Source of the DNA: DASXZH01 sp963829965
Lineage (GTDB): Bacteria > Armatimonadota > Fimbriimonadia > Fimbriimonadales > Fimbriimonadaceae
Assembly (NCBI GenBank): GCA_963829965.1
Contig: CAWHLK010000013.1
Coordinates: 14,866-78,865 of the forward strand
DNA: 64,000 bases
Direction of reading: 5' to 3'
Positions 9,023-19,535 of this stretch are shown in pieces (position 1 is the first letter of the stretch; every line of letters begins with the position of its first letter). The translations under genes were made by a program, and so were the position numbers. Below the pieces are notes generated by a model. The model was given only the letters and a program-made list of their open reading frames with translations. It did no database searches and had not been told where the DNA came from.

Positions 9023-10485
9023 AGTGCGCTTTTCTGCCAAGGCGGAGGCGCCGGTGTGGCGGCGCTGGTCCACCGCGTGCTCATAAAGCGCGGAATATGC
9101 CTTCGCGGAGCGCTCCCACGAGTAGTCCGCGCTCATGGCCGCCGTCACTAGCTTTCGCCATTTGGGACCGTCACCGTAAGTGGTCACCGCCCTCTTGCAG
9201 GTTGCCAGGAACTCCTCGCCGGACCGCTTCTCAAAAACGAACCCGTTCTGGTCGTCGAACACCGTATCCGCCAAACCGCCGGTTCGGCGCACGAGCGGAA
9301 TCGTGCCGTATCGCATGGCGATAAGCTGCCCCAAGCCGCAAGGCTCAAAGGAGCTGGGCATCAAGAAAATGTCGCTGCCCGCGTAAACGCGCTGGGCGAG
9401 GCCCGCGTCGAACTTCTCCAAGAACCGGAACTGTTTGGGATATCGCTCTTGCAGCCGGCGATACTCGCCGGCGAGCCAGGGGTCGCCAAGGCCCTGCACC
9501 ACGAGCTGCACGTTCAGTTCGAACAGCTCATCCACTGTGTCAATCAAAAGGTCCATTCCCTTTTGGCTGCTCAAGCGGCTTACTACACCCATCAGCGCCG
9601 CGCCTTGGATCTGTGGCATCGCGATCTCCTTCAGCAGGCCCGACTTGCAGGCTTCTTTCCCGGAAGGATCGGAAGCGGAGTAGTGGCAGGGAATCGCAGG
9701 ATCGGCTTCCGGATTGAACTCGTCGGTGTCGATGCCGTTCAGAATGCCGCTCAGGCATTCGGTCTCCGCCAGATGTTGCATGAGGCCTTCGAGCCGGCAT
9801 CCGTATTCGGGAGTCTGGATCTCAGCGCATAGGTTGGGCTCACCGTCGTGACCTGGTCTGCATAAACGCAGCCGGCTTTTAGGAAGTTGACCCGGCCGTA
9901 AGTCTCGAGCTGGTGGAGATTGAAAAGGGCCATCGGTAGATCGACGCGTCGGAGGATATCCTCGTCGAACTCGCCTTGATAGGCGAGGTTATGGATCGTG
10001 TAAACGGTCGCCGAGCGGTCCCAGGTACTGCTTCCGGTTTCACGCATGAAAACCGGTGCGAACCCCGTGTGCCAGTCGTTGCAATGGACGACGTCCGGTA
10101 TCCAGCCCATCTCCTGGCAGGCGCGTAAGGCCGCCTTTCCAAAAAAGAGATGCTGGTCGCTGCCGGGAAGGTAAACGGTTTGGCTGCTGATGCTCTCGGG
10201 AAACCACTCGTCGGTTCCCACAAAATAGAAGGGCACGCCCATATGGTCCAGGTGCTTCAAGTAAGCTGCCTTATGGAATTCGGAGCTTAGCCGAACCTCG
10301 AACCGGCTGAGAGTGGTTTCAAGTTCCCACTGAGGATCTTTCTCGATCATGCCGTAGCACGGCATTAAAACTCGAACATCGTGGCCAAGGGAACGAAGGG
10401 CTTTTGGCAAAGAGCCGGCTACGTCCGCGAGACCACCCACTTTTGCAAAGGGTGAAACCTCCGCCGACAGCAACAAAATTTTCAA
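9017..10485 (-). CDS. glgA: Glycogen (starch) synthase, GT5; one frameshift near 9825
   Basis: Transfers glucose from ADP-glucose to growing alpha-1,4-glucan. The N-terminal half carries the substrate loop KVGGLADVAGSLPKAL, HCNDWHTG and TIHNLAYQG. The C-terminal half carries the GILNGIDTDEFNP, GVVSRLSSQKG and catalytic SSFEPCGLGQLIAMRYG segments. The halves are in different frames. Adding one base near 9822-9830 restores EIQTPEYGCRLEGLMQH, so one gene of about 490 residues was intended. TTG at 10485 is preceded by GGAGG at about 10 nt. No other glg gene is nearby. Confidence 0.92.
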
Positions 10486-10668
10486 AACTACACATCCTCC
10501 AGTCTTCGATCAAGCGCATCCTTGCACCCGATCACTCACCGCAGAGCAGTCTATCGAAAACCGGATTTTCCGCATGGCGAACCCGATCCGATCCACTCCT
10601 TGGACCGTTGTCTTTCAACGCTTCCTACTGCTCAACAGTTCGGCATTTCTGCCGGTAACTACCACTAC

Positions 10669-10688
10669 TGATCCCATTCCCGGGATCA
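10669..10688. repeat. 7-bp inverted repeat downstream of the thiolase gene
   Basis: TGATCCC and GGGATCA arms with a 6-base loop, about 40 bases past the thiolase stop on the minus strand. It has no T-tract, so it is only a weak terminator candidate. Otherwise the 240 bases between glgA and the thiolase gene show nothing I can name. Confidence 0.4.
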
Positions 10689-10725
10689 TTGTTCGCTATT
10701 GATGGTAAATATGCGGGTTGTATTA

Positions 10726-11907
10726 CTAATAGATTGCTTCGATAAGTATCGCGGTGGCTTCGCCGCCGCCAATACATGGGGTTGCTAATGCATATTTGCC
10801 GTTTCGCCTCCGCAACTCGTTCAGAGCTGTGAGTACAAGGCGCGTGCCGGACATTCCGATTGGATGGCCCAAAGCAACTGCACCGCCGTTGACGTTCATC
10901 TTGTCGAGCGGAATGCCCGCCTTCTGCGCCACAACCATAGCGACGACTGAGAACGCTTCACTGACTTCAAAAAGTTCAATATCTCCCACTTCGAGCGAAT
11001 GCTTTGCGAGGAGCTTTTCGATTGCAAACGCGGGCGCGGTGGTGAACCACTCCGGCGCCTGTGCGTGGTTGGCGTAATCGACGATTCTTCCAAGCGGCTT
11101 TATTCCACGCTTCTCGGCCGCGGTTTTGCTGCTCAAGACAAGGGCCGCGCCACCGTCGTTGATCGTACTTGCATTGCCCGCCGTGGTCACGCCGTCTTTC
11201 CCAAACGCGGGTCTAAGGGAGGGCAGTTTGGACGAGTCACCTTTTGCCGGCTCCTCGTCCAGGCTGACCACAATGGCGTCGCCTTTCTTTTGCGGAATGG
11301 TAACCGGCACAATCTCCGCGCTGAAGAGGCACTCCTCTTGGGCATGAAGCGCCCGGCGGTAGCTTTCGGCAGCAAACGCGTCGACCTGCTCTCTCGTGAA
11401 ATTGAATTCGGCGGCGGTTCTGTCTCCGCAAGTGCCCATGTGAACGTTGCTGTAGGGGTCCCACAGGCCATCGTGGATCATGGTGTCGATCAAGACGCCG
11501 TTGCCCATCCGGTAGCCACTTCTTGCTTTGTCGAGTGCGTAAGGCGCATTGGACATGGATTCCATGCCCCCTGCCACGATGATCTCCGCATCGCCGAGCC
11601 GAATAGCCGCCGCTCCAATCATGACCGTCTTCATGCCGGAGCCGCAAACCTTGTTGACGGTGGTGCAGGGAACGCTGTTCGGCAGCCCGGCGTAAATCGC
11701 AGCCTGCCGCGCAGGCGCCTGGCCAACCCCGGCGGTAAGCACCGAGCCCATGTAAACCTCGTCAACTTCATCCGGCTGAATGCCGGCTCGCCGAACGGCT
11801 TCCTTAATGGCAGCCGCGCCCAGTTGCGGCCCGGTGAGAGAGGAAAGCGACCCCATAAAAGATCCCATAGGGGTGCGAGCGCCAGACAGAATAACCGCTT
11901 CTTCCAT
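10726..11907 (-). CDS. Acetyl-CoA acetyltransferase (thiolase II family)
   Basis: Condenses two acetyl-CoA to acetoacetyl-CoA or cleaves beta-ketoacyl-CoA. The active-site cysteine lies in VNKVCGSGMK, the histidine in GGAVALGHPIGMSG and the second cysteine in ATPCIGGGEATA. Length of 393 residues is standard. ATG 11907 is chosen because thiolases begin EEAVILSGARTPMG right there; a TTG at 11919 is also in frame. Upstream, TAGCTT (11938-11933) is followed after 6 nt by an ATG that would start a four-codon frame (Met-Arg-Phe-Ala-stop) ending 4 nt before the thiolase ATG. It is intact and has no obvious operon partner. Confidence 0.95.
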   Translation of the reverse strand: MEEAVILSGARTPMGSFMGSLSSLTGPQLGAAAIKEAVRRAGIQPDEVDEVYMGSVLTAGVGQAPARQAAIYAGLPNSVPCTTVNKVCGSGMKTVMIGAAAIRLGDAEIIVAGGMESMSNAPYALDKARSGYRMGNGVLIDTMIHDGLWDPYSNVHMGTCGDRTAAEFNFTREQVDAFAAESYRRALHAQEECLFSAEIVPVTIPQKKGDAIVVSLDEEPAKGDSSKLPSLRPAFGKDGVTTAGNASTINDGGAALVLSSKTAAEKRGIKPLGRIVDYANHAQAPEWFTTAPAFAIEKLLAKHSLEVGDIELFEVSEAFSVVAMVVAQKAGIPLDKMNVNGGAVALGHPIGMSGTRLVLTALNELRRRNGKYALATPCIGGGEATAILIEAIY

Positions 11908-12033
11908 AAGTTCAGGCAAACCTCATTGTTCAAAGCTAATTTACCGGGGACCGGGCCCTCGCGGTTCGGGGCCCAGCCCGGAGCGAATGTTGCATACTAT
12001 CGGCCGAGTCGGCGCGGGGATACTTTCGCCTAA

Positions 12034-12375
12034 ATAATTGTTCGAGCCTGGAAAGGAATACAGGCCGAAGGGCGCGCGAGCAGGGAAGCTGAAGAGGCGA
12101 CCATGAACCTGCTTCGGATCGATCCAATGGACTCCAATGCGGCCGGCTCAGCCGAAATACCCCTCGACAACTTCGCCACGCTCTACAAGGCCTACAAGCG
12201 CGCATGTGACCAGATCCTTCCGGTTCCTCAAGCCCCGCTTTATCCCCTTCCCGCATCAAAAGCATCCATGGAAACAGGAACTAGAAGCGCGGATCCCATT
12301 CCAATCTCACCGCTCCACTTTGGACCCGGGGCAAGTCTTGCCACGCTCAATGAGCTGCAAGGCCGTTTCCCGTAG
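12034..12375 (+). pseudogene. C-terminal remnant of a third secreted TPR paralogue
   Basis: About 110 codons, open from 12034, that align with the C-terminus of the TPR protein ending at 18319. RAWKGIQ matches PAWEGIE, SREAEEA matches SKKEAEA, and YKAYKRACDQILPVPQAPLYPLP matches WQAYRRASERILPVPKPPLFPLE (compare in pieces). It ends GRFP-stop, as the intact paralogue ends ALFP-stop. The 5' nine-tenths of the gene is missing and the sequence to the left is the thiolase promoter region. The ATG at 12103 is internal to the homology, so it is not a genuine start. A deletion or an incomplete duplication is the simplest explanation. Confidence 0.85.
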
Positions 12376-12452
12376 GTAGTGTTCTTCCGGTACGCCGTAT
12401 AGCACCCTGGTCATCCCCTATTTGGAAGCGAGATTCAGCGGCAGCCAGACTA

Positions 12453-12484
12453 GTGGCAGGACGTTTTCTCTGGCATCCTGCCAC
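12453..12484. repeat. 9-bp inverted repeat between TPR remnant and TPR gene
   Basis: GTGGCAGGA and TCCTGCCAC arms with a 14-base loop, in the 239-base gap after the remnant. No T-tract follows. Nothing else identifiable is in this gap apart from the TAAGTT element at 12602-12607. Confidence 0.5.
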
Positions 12485-12601
12485 ATTCTGCTGGGGCTAA
12501 AAGCGCCGGGACCGCAGCCAGTCATCCGGTAACCCAGAGCCGTCCCAAAGCGTCGCACATTGTAGTGGTTGGCAAGTACGTACAGCCGAAATGTGATAGC
12601 C

Positions 12602-12607
12602 TAAGTT
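12602..12607 (+). promoter_or_regulatory. TANNNT (TAAGTT) 7 nt before a GTG start
   Basis: TAAGTT is followed by 7 nt and GTG at 12615. This spacing supports the GTG over the ATG at 12627 as the start of the TPR gene. Confidence 0.4.
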
Positions 12608-12614
12608 TAAGCGG

Positions 12615-15493
12615 GTGCGTGAGGCAATGAAGGTTTGCAAAATTGGTTTAACTGCGACGGTTTTCGGCTCGTTTGCAAGCCAGATTTTGTTCGCCCAGAG
12701 CAACCATCAGCCACTCCTAGGCGCTCGCGCGGCTATAAAGCTGATCAACGAAAACGATCCTGAGATGAAGATCGAGGAGGCGGAAAGCTTGTTCGCCAAG
12801 GACTTGAAATCCTACGCCGACAGCAGTGCGGAAATGCCACCCCATGAAGCGGCAAAACAATGGCTCGCTCTTCTCGATGAAGGACTCACGATTCCCCATC
12901 GCAGCTATAACGGAGGCATGGGTGGATTCGGAGGCATGGGCCCGCCAGGATCGTTAGACACCATGATGGAGGTTCTGCCAAGGCCTAAAGTATGGCCCGA
13001 GCTGGAGGCTCAAGTGGCGCAACAGCCCCCTTCGCTATACCGAACCGTGCTTCAGATGCTTCTGGCGCGCCTTCAAGGCAAGGACGAAGATTTGCTCAAG
13101 TATTGCAAGGAATACGAGGGAAAGCCGCAGACACGCAATACAGCGTCCCCTTGGGGGACCGACACAACCGCTATTCGTTTCGCTGCGTTGCGGCGCTTAG
13201 GGAAGTTGTCCGACCCGAAGATCTTCGAGGAAGCTGCAAACGAGTCCCGAGCAGGCAGTGACATGCCGAATATTCTGGACTTGCTGCCCAGAGACCAAGC
13301 GGAGCAGGTGATGCTGGCCATCCTTGAGAACCTGAACGGTCCGCTTGGCTTTCGAAACCAGGCAAATGTGAGGTTCGCCAAAGAGGTTGCCCTAAGGCAC
13401 CTGAGCGAACTTCCAAAAGCACCCTGGGATTTGGTCGATTCTTGGAGCGACGGTCAGTTGGTTGAGAAGCTGGTGGAGCATTACGGAGAAGCAAGCCTTG
13501 CGAAGTCTGAACCTGACTATATAAGAGCCCAAGGTGAGGACAGTACCGCTCAGGAGTTGTATTTTCTGGGCCTCGCGCAGCAAGGAAAGCTTGATGACGC
13601 GGCCAAATTCTTGACGGACGCCCAAATCTCTCCCAAGCTGCCCCTATACGGCTGGACGGCGCAAAGACCCATCGACCAATTCATTTTGGACCTTCAGAAA
13701 CATCTTCCCAAGGCGGATTTATGGAGAGCCTACGTAAACGCCGCCATCGCCGCGTTCCACGAGAAGGAGGCAAGAGAAACCCTGATTTCGCATATCGGCC
13801 AAGCGAAGACCGACGCGGAAAGACTCAGGCTTTACGCGATCCTTTTTGATCTGGACACCAGAGTAGGCACGGAGAAGCAACTTTCCGAGGACGATGACCA
13901 AATTCAAAAGCTCCATTTTGGTCCCAACGACCAAGATCCGACAAATCTTTTCTTCGACATCGCACTCGCAACACGCAATCAAGAGCTGATCAATAAGGGA
14001 ATAGCTCGACAACTCAAGGATAGCGATGATGTGAGCCCTGGGAGCGCCCCCTACCAGGCGTTGTTCTTGCGTGGGGAACTAAATGAGGTTGAGAGACTCG
14101 CGCTCCGTCAATTGAAATTCATGGCACCAATATTGGTTGGGCGTTAAGTGCGTTACAGACGCTATGCGCGGTTTATTTTCAGGCAAATCGCCCAGAAGAC
14201 ATCCTTGAGATCTTTAAAAAGTATCCGGACTGGCCTGCTAGGGACTTGTCAAGTCTTGAAGGCGGCAACATCCAGGATTTTCGGGAACATGTAGAGGATT
14301 GGAACCAACCGTTCGCTTTCTACGCGGCCTGGGCATTCAGCAAAACGGGGCAAAAGGAACTGGCTATTAAGACACTGAGCAATTGGCTCATGCGAAACTG
14401 CCGCGGCTATCGCTGCTATGAACTGCTCAATGAAATAGGAGACTCATCTTGTTTGCCCATCTATGATCAACTCATTAAATCCCATCAGTTTGTGCCTAAC
14501 CCTGTTCTCTGGAAAGCGGATCTGCTGTTCAAAATTGGAAAAGACGAGGAAGCCAAAGCGTGCGTCCAAGAGGCGACGACTATCGACCCGGTGGCAGGAT
14601 ACGAATACCGTGCCAAGCTTTATGATCTGATGAGCCAAATCCTCAAGCAAGAGGGGGATAAAACTGGTTCGGCAAAGTACGCCAATCAACTGTTAGCCGT
14701 CCAGCTCGGACTCAAGGGGTCGCGGCTCAAGGCGCTCAACTTGAACGCGCTCGCCGCCCAAGAGTACAGGTTTGCAGTGGCCTATTGGCCCCAAGACACA
14801 GTTTCACAGTCAGATCTTGCGGATTGCCTGGAGTCGCTAGGACAAACAGATGAAGCCCGTGAACATCGCGAAGACGCTTTCCTATACCTCCCAGCCAGCA
14901 TGGGAGAAAGCTCCAGGGGACCTGAAGTGCTTTACAATATGTGTAAAGAGGATGATCTGGCGACGAGCAGCCTGGGGCTGTTGGACGAGATTGTAAAGAA
15001 CAATCCGAAAGACGCAGAGGCCTACTATGCACGCGCAATGATCAACTCAAATTTGGGCTTCTCGGCCGCAGAATCAGCCGATCTTCTACACGTTGTAAGC
15101 CTTGATCCGAACCACGTGGGCGCTTGGGAATCCTTGGATGAACTCGCCCGAGGAGGGATTCTAGATCCCGACCAAGCCCAAAAGATCGAGTTTAGGCTCT
15201 TCACTTTTCACCCCGACGACTTCTTTGGTGCCGGGGGGACCATTTATTTGGAGGATATCGGTGATCTTCGGCCTGCATATCCGGCGGTGGCGGCGTGGGA
15301 GCTAGCAAGTCGGACGCCCGCTCCCGTTCCATTTTTCCCCCTTCACGTAGTGGAAGAAACAGACCGCTCAAGGGGAACGATGAGGTACCAACCCAAGGGA
15401 CCGGGCGAGCCCGTTGGTGAGCTCTTCCAGCGCTCGCGCGATATTCAGGAAATCATTAGCCTCTTTCACCCTACGCGATTTCCCTACGAGTGA
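12615..15493 (+). CDS. Large secreted TPR-type protein (paralogue 1), one frameshift near 14118
   Basis: About 959 residues once one missing base near 14116-14122 is restored; the joined sequence reads GTNIGWALSALQTLCAVYFQ and matches its downstream paralogue across the break. The N-terminus is a signal peptide (KIGLTATVFGSFASQILFAQ). The body is helical repeats resembling TPRs (for example QKELAIKTLSNWL, DEARE, AAESADLLHVVSLDPNHVGAW). The family end ELASRTPAPVPFFPL matches the ILPVPKPPLFPL motif of paralogue 2. The function is unknown; exported TPR proteins usually scaffold envelope complexes. Its stop overlaps the next ATG (TGATG). Confidence 0.8.
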
Positions 15494-18319
15494 TGTTCAC
15501 CTACGCGCTGCTATTAGCTGTTCTTTGCCCGTCTCCGGCTGCCCGGCCGCAGCAACCATTGCTAGGTGCGGACGAGGTTCTAAAGCGTGTCGAGAATCAA
15601 GCAAAGACAACCGAAAAGATTGACCCGTTGGGGCTTCCGGAGAGCGAGTCAAAGGAGTTGCGCCCAATCGTGTTAGGTCTGCCTTCAGAGCGAGCAGCCG
15701 ACAAGTGGCTCTTGTTGCTGAAGCACTGGGAGGCAGCGGTCGAAACACCGGAAGTCGTGGCTCAAGGGGCCAACCGTCCGCACGAGTGGCCGGAAATCAT
15801 GATGTCGACGTTGCCCGCCCCCAACGCGTGGCCGCTGATTCGCCACAAGCTGGCTGCCCTTCCTCAAACAGATGCGACCCGAACTGTCGAAGCGCTTTTC
15901 GACGATCTTCTCGGTAAAGATGCGGACGTTCTTCGCTACCTGGAAAGCAAGAGAAATCCGAACGCGGATCCGCACAAAGAAGATATCGATTCTCCCGAAG
16001 AACCGATCTCCGCCGCCAAAACTCCCATCGCCCTTCGCGCGCGTGATTCCGACCTGCTGGAGAAGATCTATGTTCGGATGTCTTACGGGGAACCCTGGGC
16101 GTTCTCAAATACAGGATGCCCGGATGTGGTTCGTCTGTTTGGCCCTGAACGAGGCAAGAGGGTCCTCCGAGAGATGCTAGAAGGGATGAAAACCTCCCTC
16201 GGCAGGATAAACGGAAAAGAAACTCAAAACATGGTCCGCTCTATCGTCATCTCGGATTTGGCCAACTTGAAATCTCCGCAGTGGGCAATTGTGCGCGGGA
16301 TGCAGGACTTCCCGCTTGTGTCGGCCGAGATCCAGCAATTTGGTTCGAACGGGTTAAAGAATCAGGGAGACGTCAATAACGCGGATTGGGTCTACGGACT
16401 TGGTCTCGCAAAAAATGGCCAATGGGAACAGGCGGAAAAAGTCTTGGTGGATGCCTCTCCCTACTTCAACAGGAAGTTGGCACGAACCAAAGCTGAAGAG
16501 CAGGAACTGTTCTCCCTGGTTTCACAACTGCTCGATCGCAAGCGCATCGCCTCGGCTTGGTTTTTGTACGAGGACTTGGGCCTATCTTTGGGTCGCCTAA
16601 ACGAGGTGGTCAAGCGCCTGGATAGTTGGCTGGCTGCGACTGACCTAACGCCGGAGAAGCGCGCGACCTATTTGGAGTGGAAGGCCCGGATCGACTGTGG
16701 TCAGATTAATTCTAAGCGAGGCATTACCGAGTGCGAGGAGGCTCTCAGATTGAATCCAACTGGCAGCGCGTATCTACTGCTATCGATTGCGGAGGCAACA
16801 AAGGACCGGGGAGCCCTCGATTTCGTTGCCCAAGCAGCGAAGGGCGCCGGAACTCGAGGCAGCCAGCTTGATTTGTTCGATTGCTATATGGGCCAGAACC
16901 GCCTCTCTGAAGCGCAAATGGCCGCTATCAAGGCCGCCGGGGATACCCATAACGTGAACATGTCGGCCGAGGGGCAAGGGCGTTTGCTCGACGCCTACCC
17001 CGGAACTGGCACCGAGCTTTGTGCGATTTACTACAAGGAAAACGAGCCGGACCAGATCATAACCCTTCTCCATGAATATCCAAAATGGGGCGCGGAGGAC
17101 TTGTTCGGAGTGGTGGGCAACGCGTACATCGAAAACTATCGAACCGTCCTCCAGGAACAGCCCCTCGGGTTCTACGCAGCCTGGGCGCTGGCCACGACTG
17201 GAAACAAAGATGCCGCTATCCGGGCCCTCCATGATCTCCTCTTCTTCAACCCTACCGACGAAGCCTACAAGCTTCTAAACGAGTTGGAGGGAGCGGGCGC
17301 GCTTGAATTCTATGATCGCATTATCGAGGCAAAGCCGTTTGAAACGCGGCCATGGATTTGGAAAGGCGATCTCCTGCGGCGATTGGGGAAACTTAAGGAT
17401 GCAGAAAAATGCGTGAGGGCCTCAATCGCCCTCGACCCAACCGACCAAAGCACTCAAACTGGAACTCGCCAGATTGCTTTCCAAGTCCTGTCCCAGATAT
17501 TGAAGTCCCAAGGCAAGCCAGCGGCAGCCACGGCGGCGCTCCGGGTCTACCACGGCGCTCAACTAGCCGCTGACGCAGAGGCCTTTCTAAACGCGGGAAT
17601 GTTTAGCGCGGCGGCTCAAGGCTACAAGCAGGCACTGGCCCTAATTCCCGCTGATCGGGTCTCTGCGGTCCGTTATGCGGTAGCGCTAGATGGCATCGGA
17701 AAGCATAATGACGCACTAACCGCATTTAAGAAATCCGTCGAACTCGCCCCAACGAGCGACGGTCCGGGCCAAGAACAGTTTTACAATGAAGAGTTCTTCT
17801 ATCTTCCCAGCGCCCGCGATTTCCTCGCCGAAACCTTTGAGAAGCTGAAGCAAACGCATGCTCGAAATCCTGGCGTTTTTGATGATGCTGGACAGTTTGA
17901 GGAGGCCGAAGGAGACGACACTGCCGCGCTACAAGATTTCGAGAGGGCTGTCGCAATCGACCCAAAATACATTCCGGCGTGGGAAGGTATCGAGAGTCTG
18001 GCCGGGCGAAACGCAACCTCGAAGAAAGAGGCGGAAGCAGCATTTCTGGCCCTGACCTCCTTAGCCCCGGTGCGCTCTTTCAATGGCGACGGAGAAGCGG
18101 CCTCAGCTTTCGGCGATTTCCCCGCCATCTGGCAGGCCTATAGGCGTGCTTCCGAAAGAATCCTGCCCGTACCAAAGCCTCCCCTTTTTCCTCTTGAAGC
18201 GGCGAAGCGATCTTTGGCCGCAGGCACCCGTCCGGCTCAAGAACAGAACGTATCGATCCTCCATAACGGCCCCAGCCCGGCTCTTTCCGAATTACCAAAT
18301 GCGTGCGTTGTTTCCCTAG
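15493..18319 (+). CDS. Large secreted TPR-type protein (paralogue 2), one frameshift near 18291
   Basis: About 940 residues; signal peptide MFTYALLLAVLCPSPAA, then QQPLLGADEVLKRVE, parallel to QPLLGARAAIKLINE of paralogue 1. TPR-like helices are clear at ATTGNKDAAIRALHDLLFFN, RRLGKLKDAEKCVRASIALD and DTAALQDFERAVAIDPKYIP. The open frame runs on to 18555, but that tail is antisense to the next lipoprotein. Restoring one base near 18291 gives ELYQMRALFP-stop at 18317-18319, which matches the remnant's ending (NELQGRFP-stop). The ATG overlaps the previous stop, so the pair is co-translated and probably works together. Confidence 0.8.
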
Positions 18320-18346
18320 TCGCTGCCTTTTCTAGTCCGCTCGCTG

Positions 18347-19257
18347 CTAGGTCGGGACTTGTAAGGGCTGGGACTGCGAGGTGGATTGGTCCTGCGGCGC
18401 GCCCTGCTGCTGTCCGCCCGGCTGAGAGTCGGGAGAAGGATTGGGGTTCGCGGAACCGTTTGAATCCTGCTGGGGCGCGGTGCCCTGCGGATCGGCAGGA
18501 GAGGACGAACCCGTGTCCGCCGTCTGCGAAGGCGCACTCGCAGCGCCCTGGTTAGCAGGCGCGTTATCTTGCCTGGGGGTGGGTAGCGTCCCGCCGGGCC
18601 CTTCCTTCGTCGGAACTTCGTCCGCACTGGGCGCGGCTTTTGGCCGCGTCGCCGGCGTAAGCCTGGACGCAACCAGCTTGGCCAGTGCAATCGCCGCATC
18701 TTTCAGACTCGTCCCCTTCTTGGAGAACGGTGGGTCGATGCTGAACAGACGTCTCCCTTGCGCACGAAAATCGTATCGGCATGGGCGGTGACCGCGCCTT
18801 GGTCCTTATTCTCGGCAACCCAAATGGCGTCGTCCCCGATGCCGGGGATGTGCTCAAGAACCGGGGTCACTGTCAGCGTGGGGTCAACCCTCCTTGGCTC
18901 CGGTGAGGTCGCCTCGTCGTAGTCTTGACGCGTCATGAAACTGAGCCTGAAATCGGCGATGGCGCCGCTGAACCCTCCCGGACCGGAATCGGACCCGCTC
19001 ACGCTGATGGCGCAGTCCGAAAGCGGCGCATCGTTATCGCCAAGCACAGTTGTGGTCTGGTCCTTGGAGTCCACCCCGTATCCCACCGCATCCGCGATCT
19101 CGCCAGTGGAAAGGTAAGAGCACACGTCGGAGGGGTTGGAGGTAGCCACGTCGTTGTCGTGGGAGGATCCGCCACGAAAGTGATGCGGAACACAGCCGCC
19201 GATCGTCAAACTCGCGGCAAGTGCGGCGAGCGTTACAAGATTCGTGTGAAGACGCAT
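18347..19257 (-). CDS. DUF3558-like lipoprotein with Pro/Gln-rich tail, one frameshift near 18750
   Basis: Lipoprotein with lipobox ending at Cys22 (LTIGGC). The domain at about residues 45-150 starts DVCSYLSTGEIADAVGYGV and has a paired cysteine in LSDCAIS, which resembles DUF3558. The frame breaks near 18747-18752. Restoring one base gives SIDPPFSKKGTSLKDAAIAL, then a long Pro/Gln/Ser/Asn-rich low-complexity tail ending at the stop 18347-18349. Without correction it would stop at 18703. It converges on the TPR gene with 27 bases between corrected ends. Function unknown. Confidence 0.75.
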
Positions 19258-19366
19258 GGGGTTAGGACTTCAAGAGATTGGCATCAGGCAACGGCAAAAG
19301 GCCTTTCGCCCTACTATAGTTTAACGACCCCTTAATCTTTGGGGCTGTTGGATCCGGTCCAAATAC

Positions 19367-19440
19367 CCCCAAAACCCAGAACCCAAACCCAGAACCCAAA
19401 CCCAAAACCAAAACCAAAACCAAAACCAAAACCAATCACC
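19367..19440. repeat. Degenerate CCCAAAA / CCCAGAA / CCAAAA tandem array
   Basis: Alternating CCCAGAA, CCCAAA and CCCAAAA units grade into at least four CCAAAA hexamers. A further CCCAACA-like unit sits near 19474 and CCCCAAAACCC near 19489. It lies in the 278-base gap between divergent lipoprotein and GH3 genes. It resembles the array inside the PAP2 gene. Confidence 0.9.
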
Positions 19441-19522
19441 CTCCAGCCGCCCTTACCCTGTGCCCTCCCGAAACCCAACACCTAAAACCCCAAAACCCAC
19501 CAGGCGCACGTCCCCGAGCCGG

Positions 19523-19528
19523 TAACCT
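19523..19528 (+). promoter_or_regulatory. TANNNT (TAACCT) 7 nt before the GH3 ATG
   Basis: TAACCT is followed by AGCTGCC and the ATG at 19536. No Shine-Dalgarno sequence is present. Confidence 0.5.
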
Positions 19529-19535
19529 AGCTGCC

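Noticed and set aside
10999..12033. 344-codon frame antisense to the thiolase gene
   Set aside because: Antisense shadow of a gene with intact catalytic motifs; Arg/His-rich with no recognisable domain.
18320..18555. C-terminal extension of the second TPR protein
   Set aside because: Arises from a frameshift near 18291; the tail is antisense to the Pro/Gln-rich end of the lipoprotein and absent in paralogues.
18316..18699. Arg-rich 127-codon minus-strand frame
   Set aside because: Wrong frame over the lipoprotein's low-complexity tail; the correct frame continues from the conserved domain.
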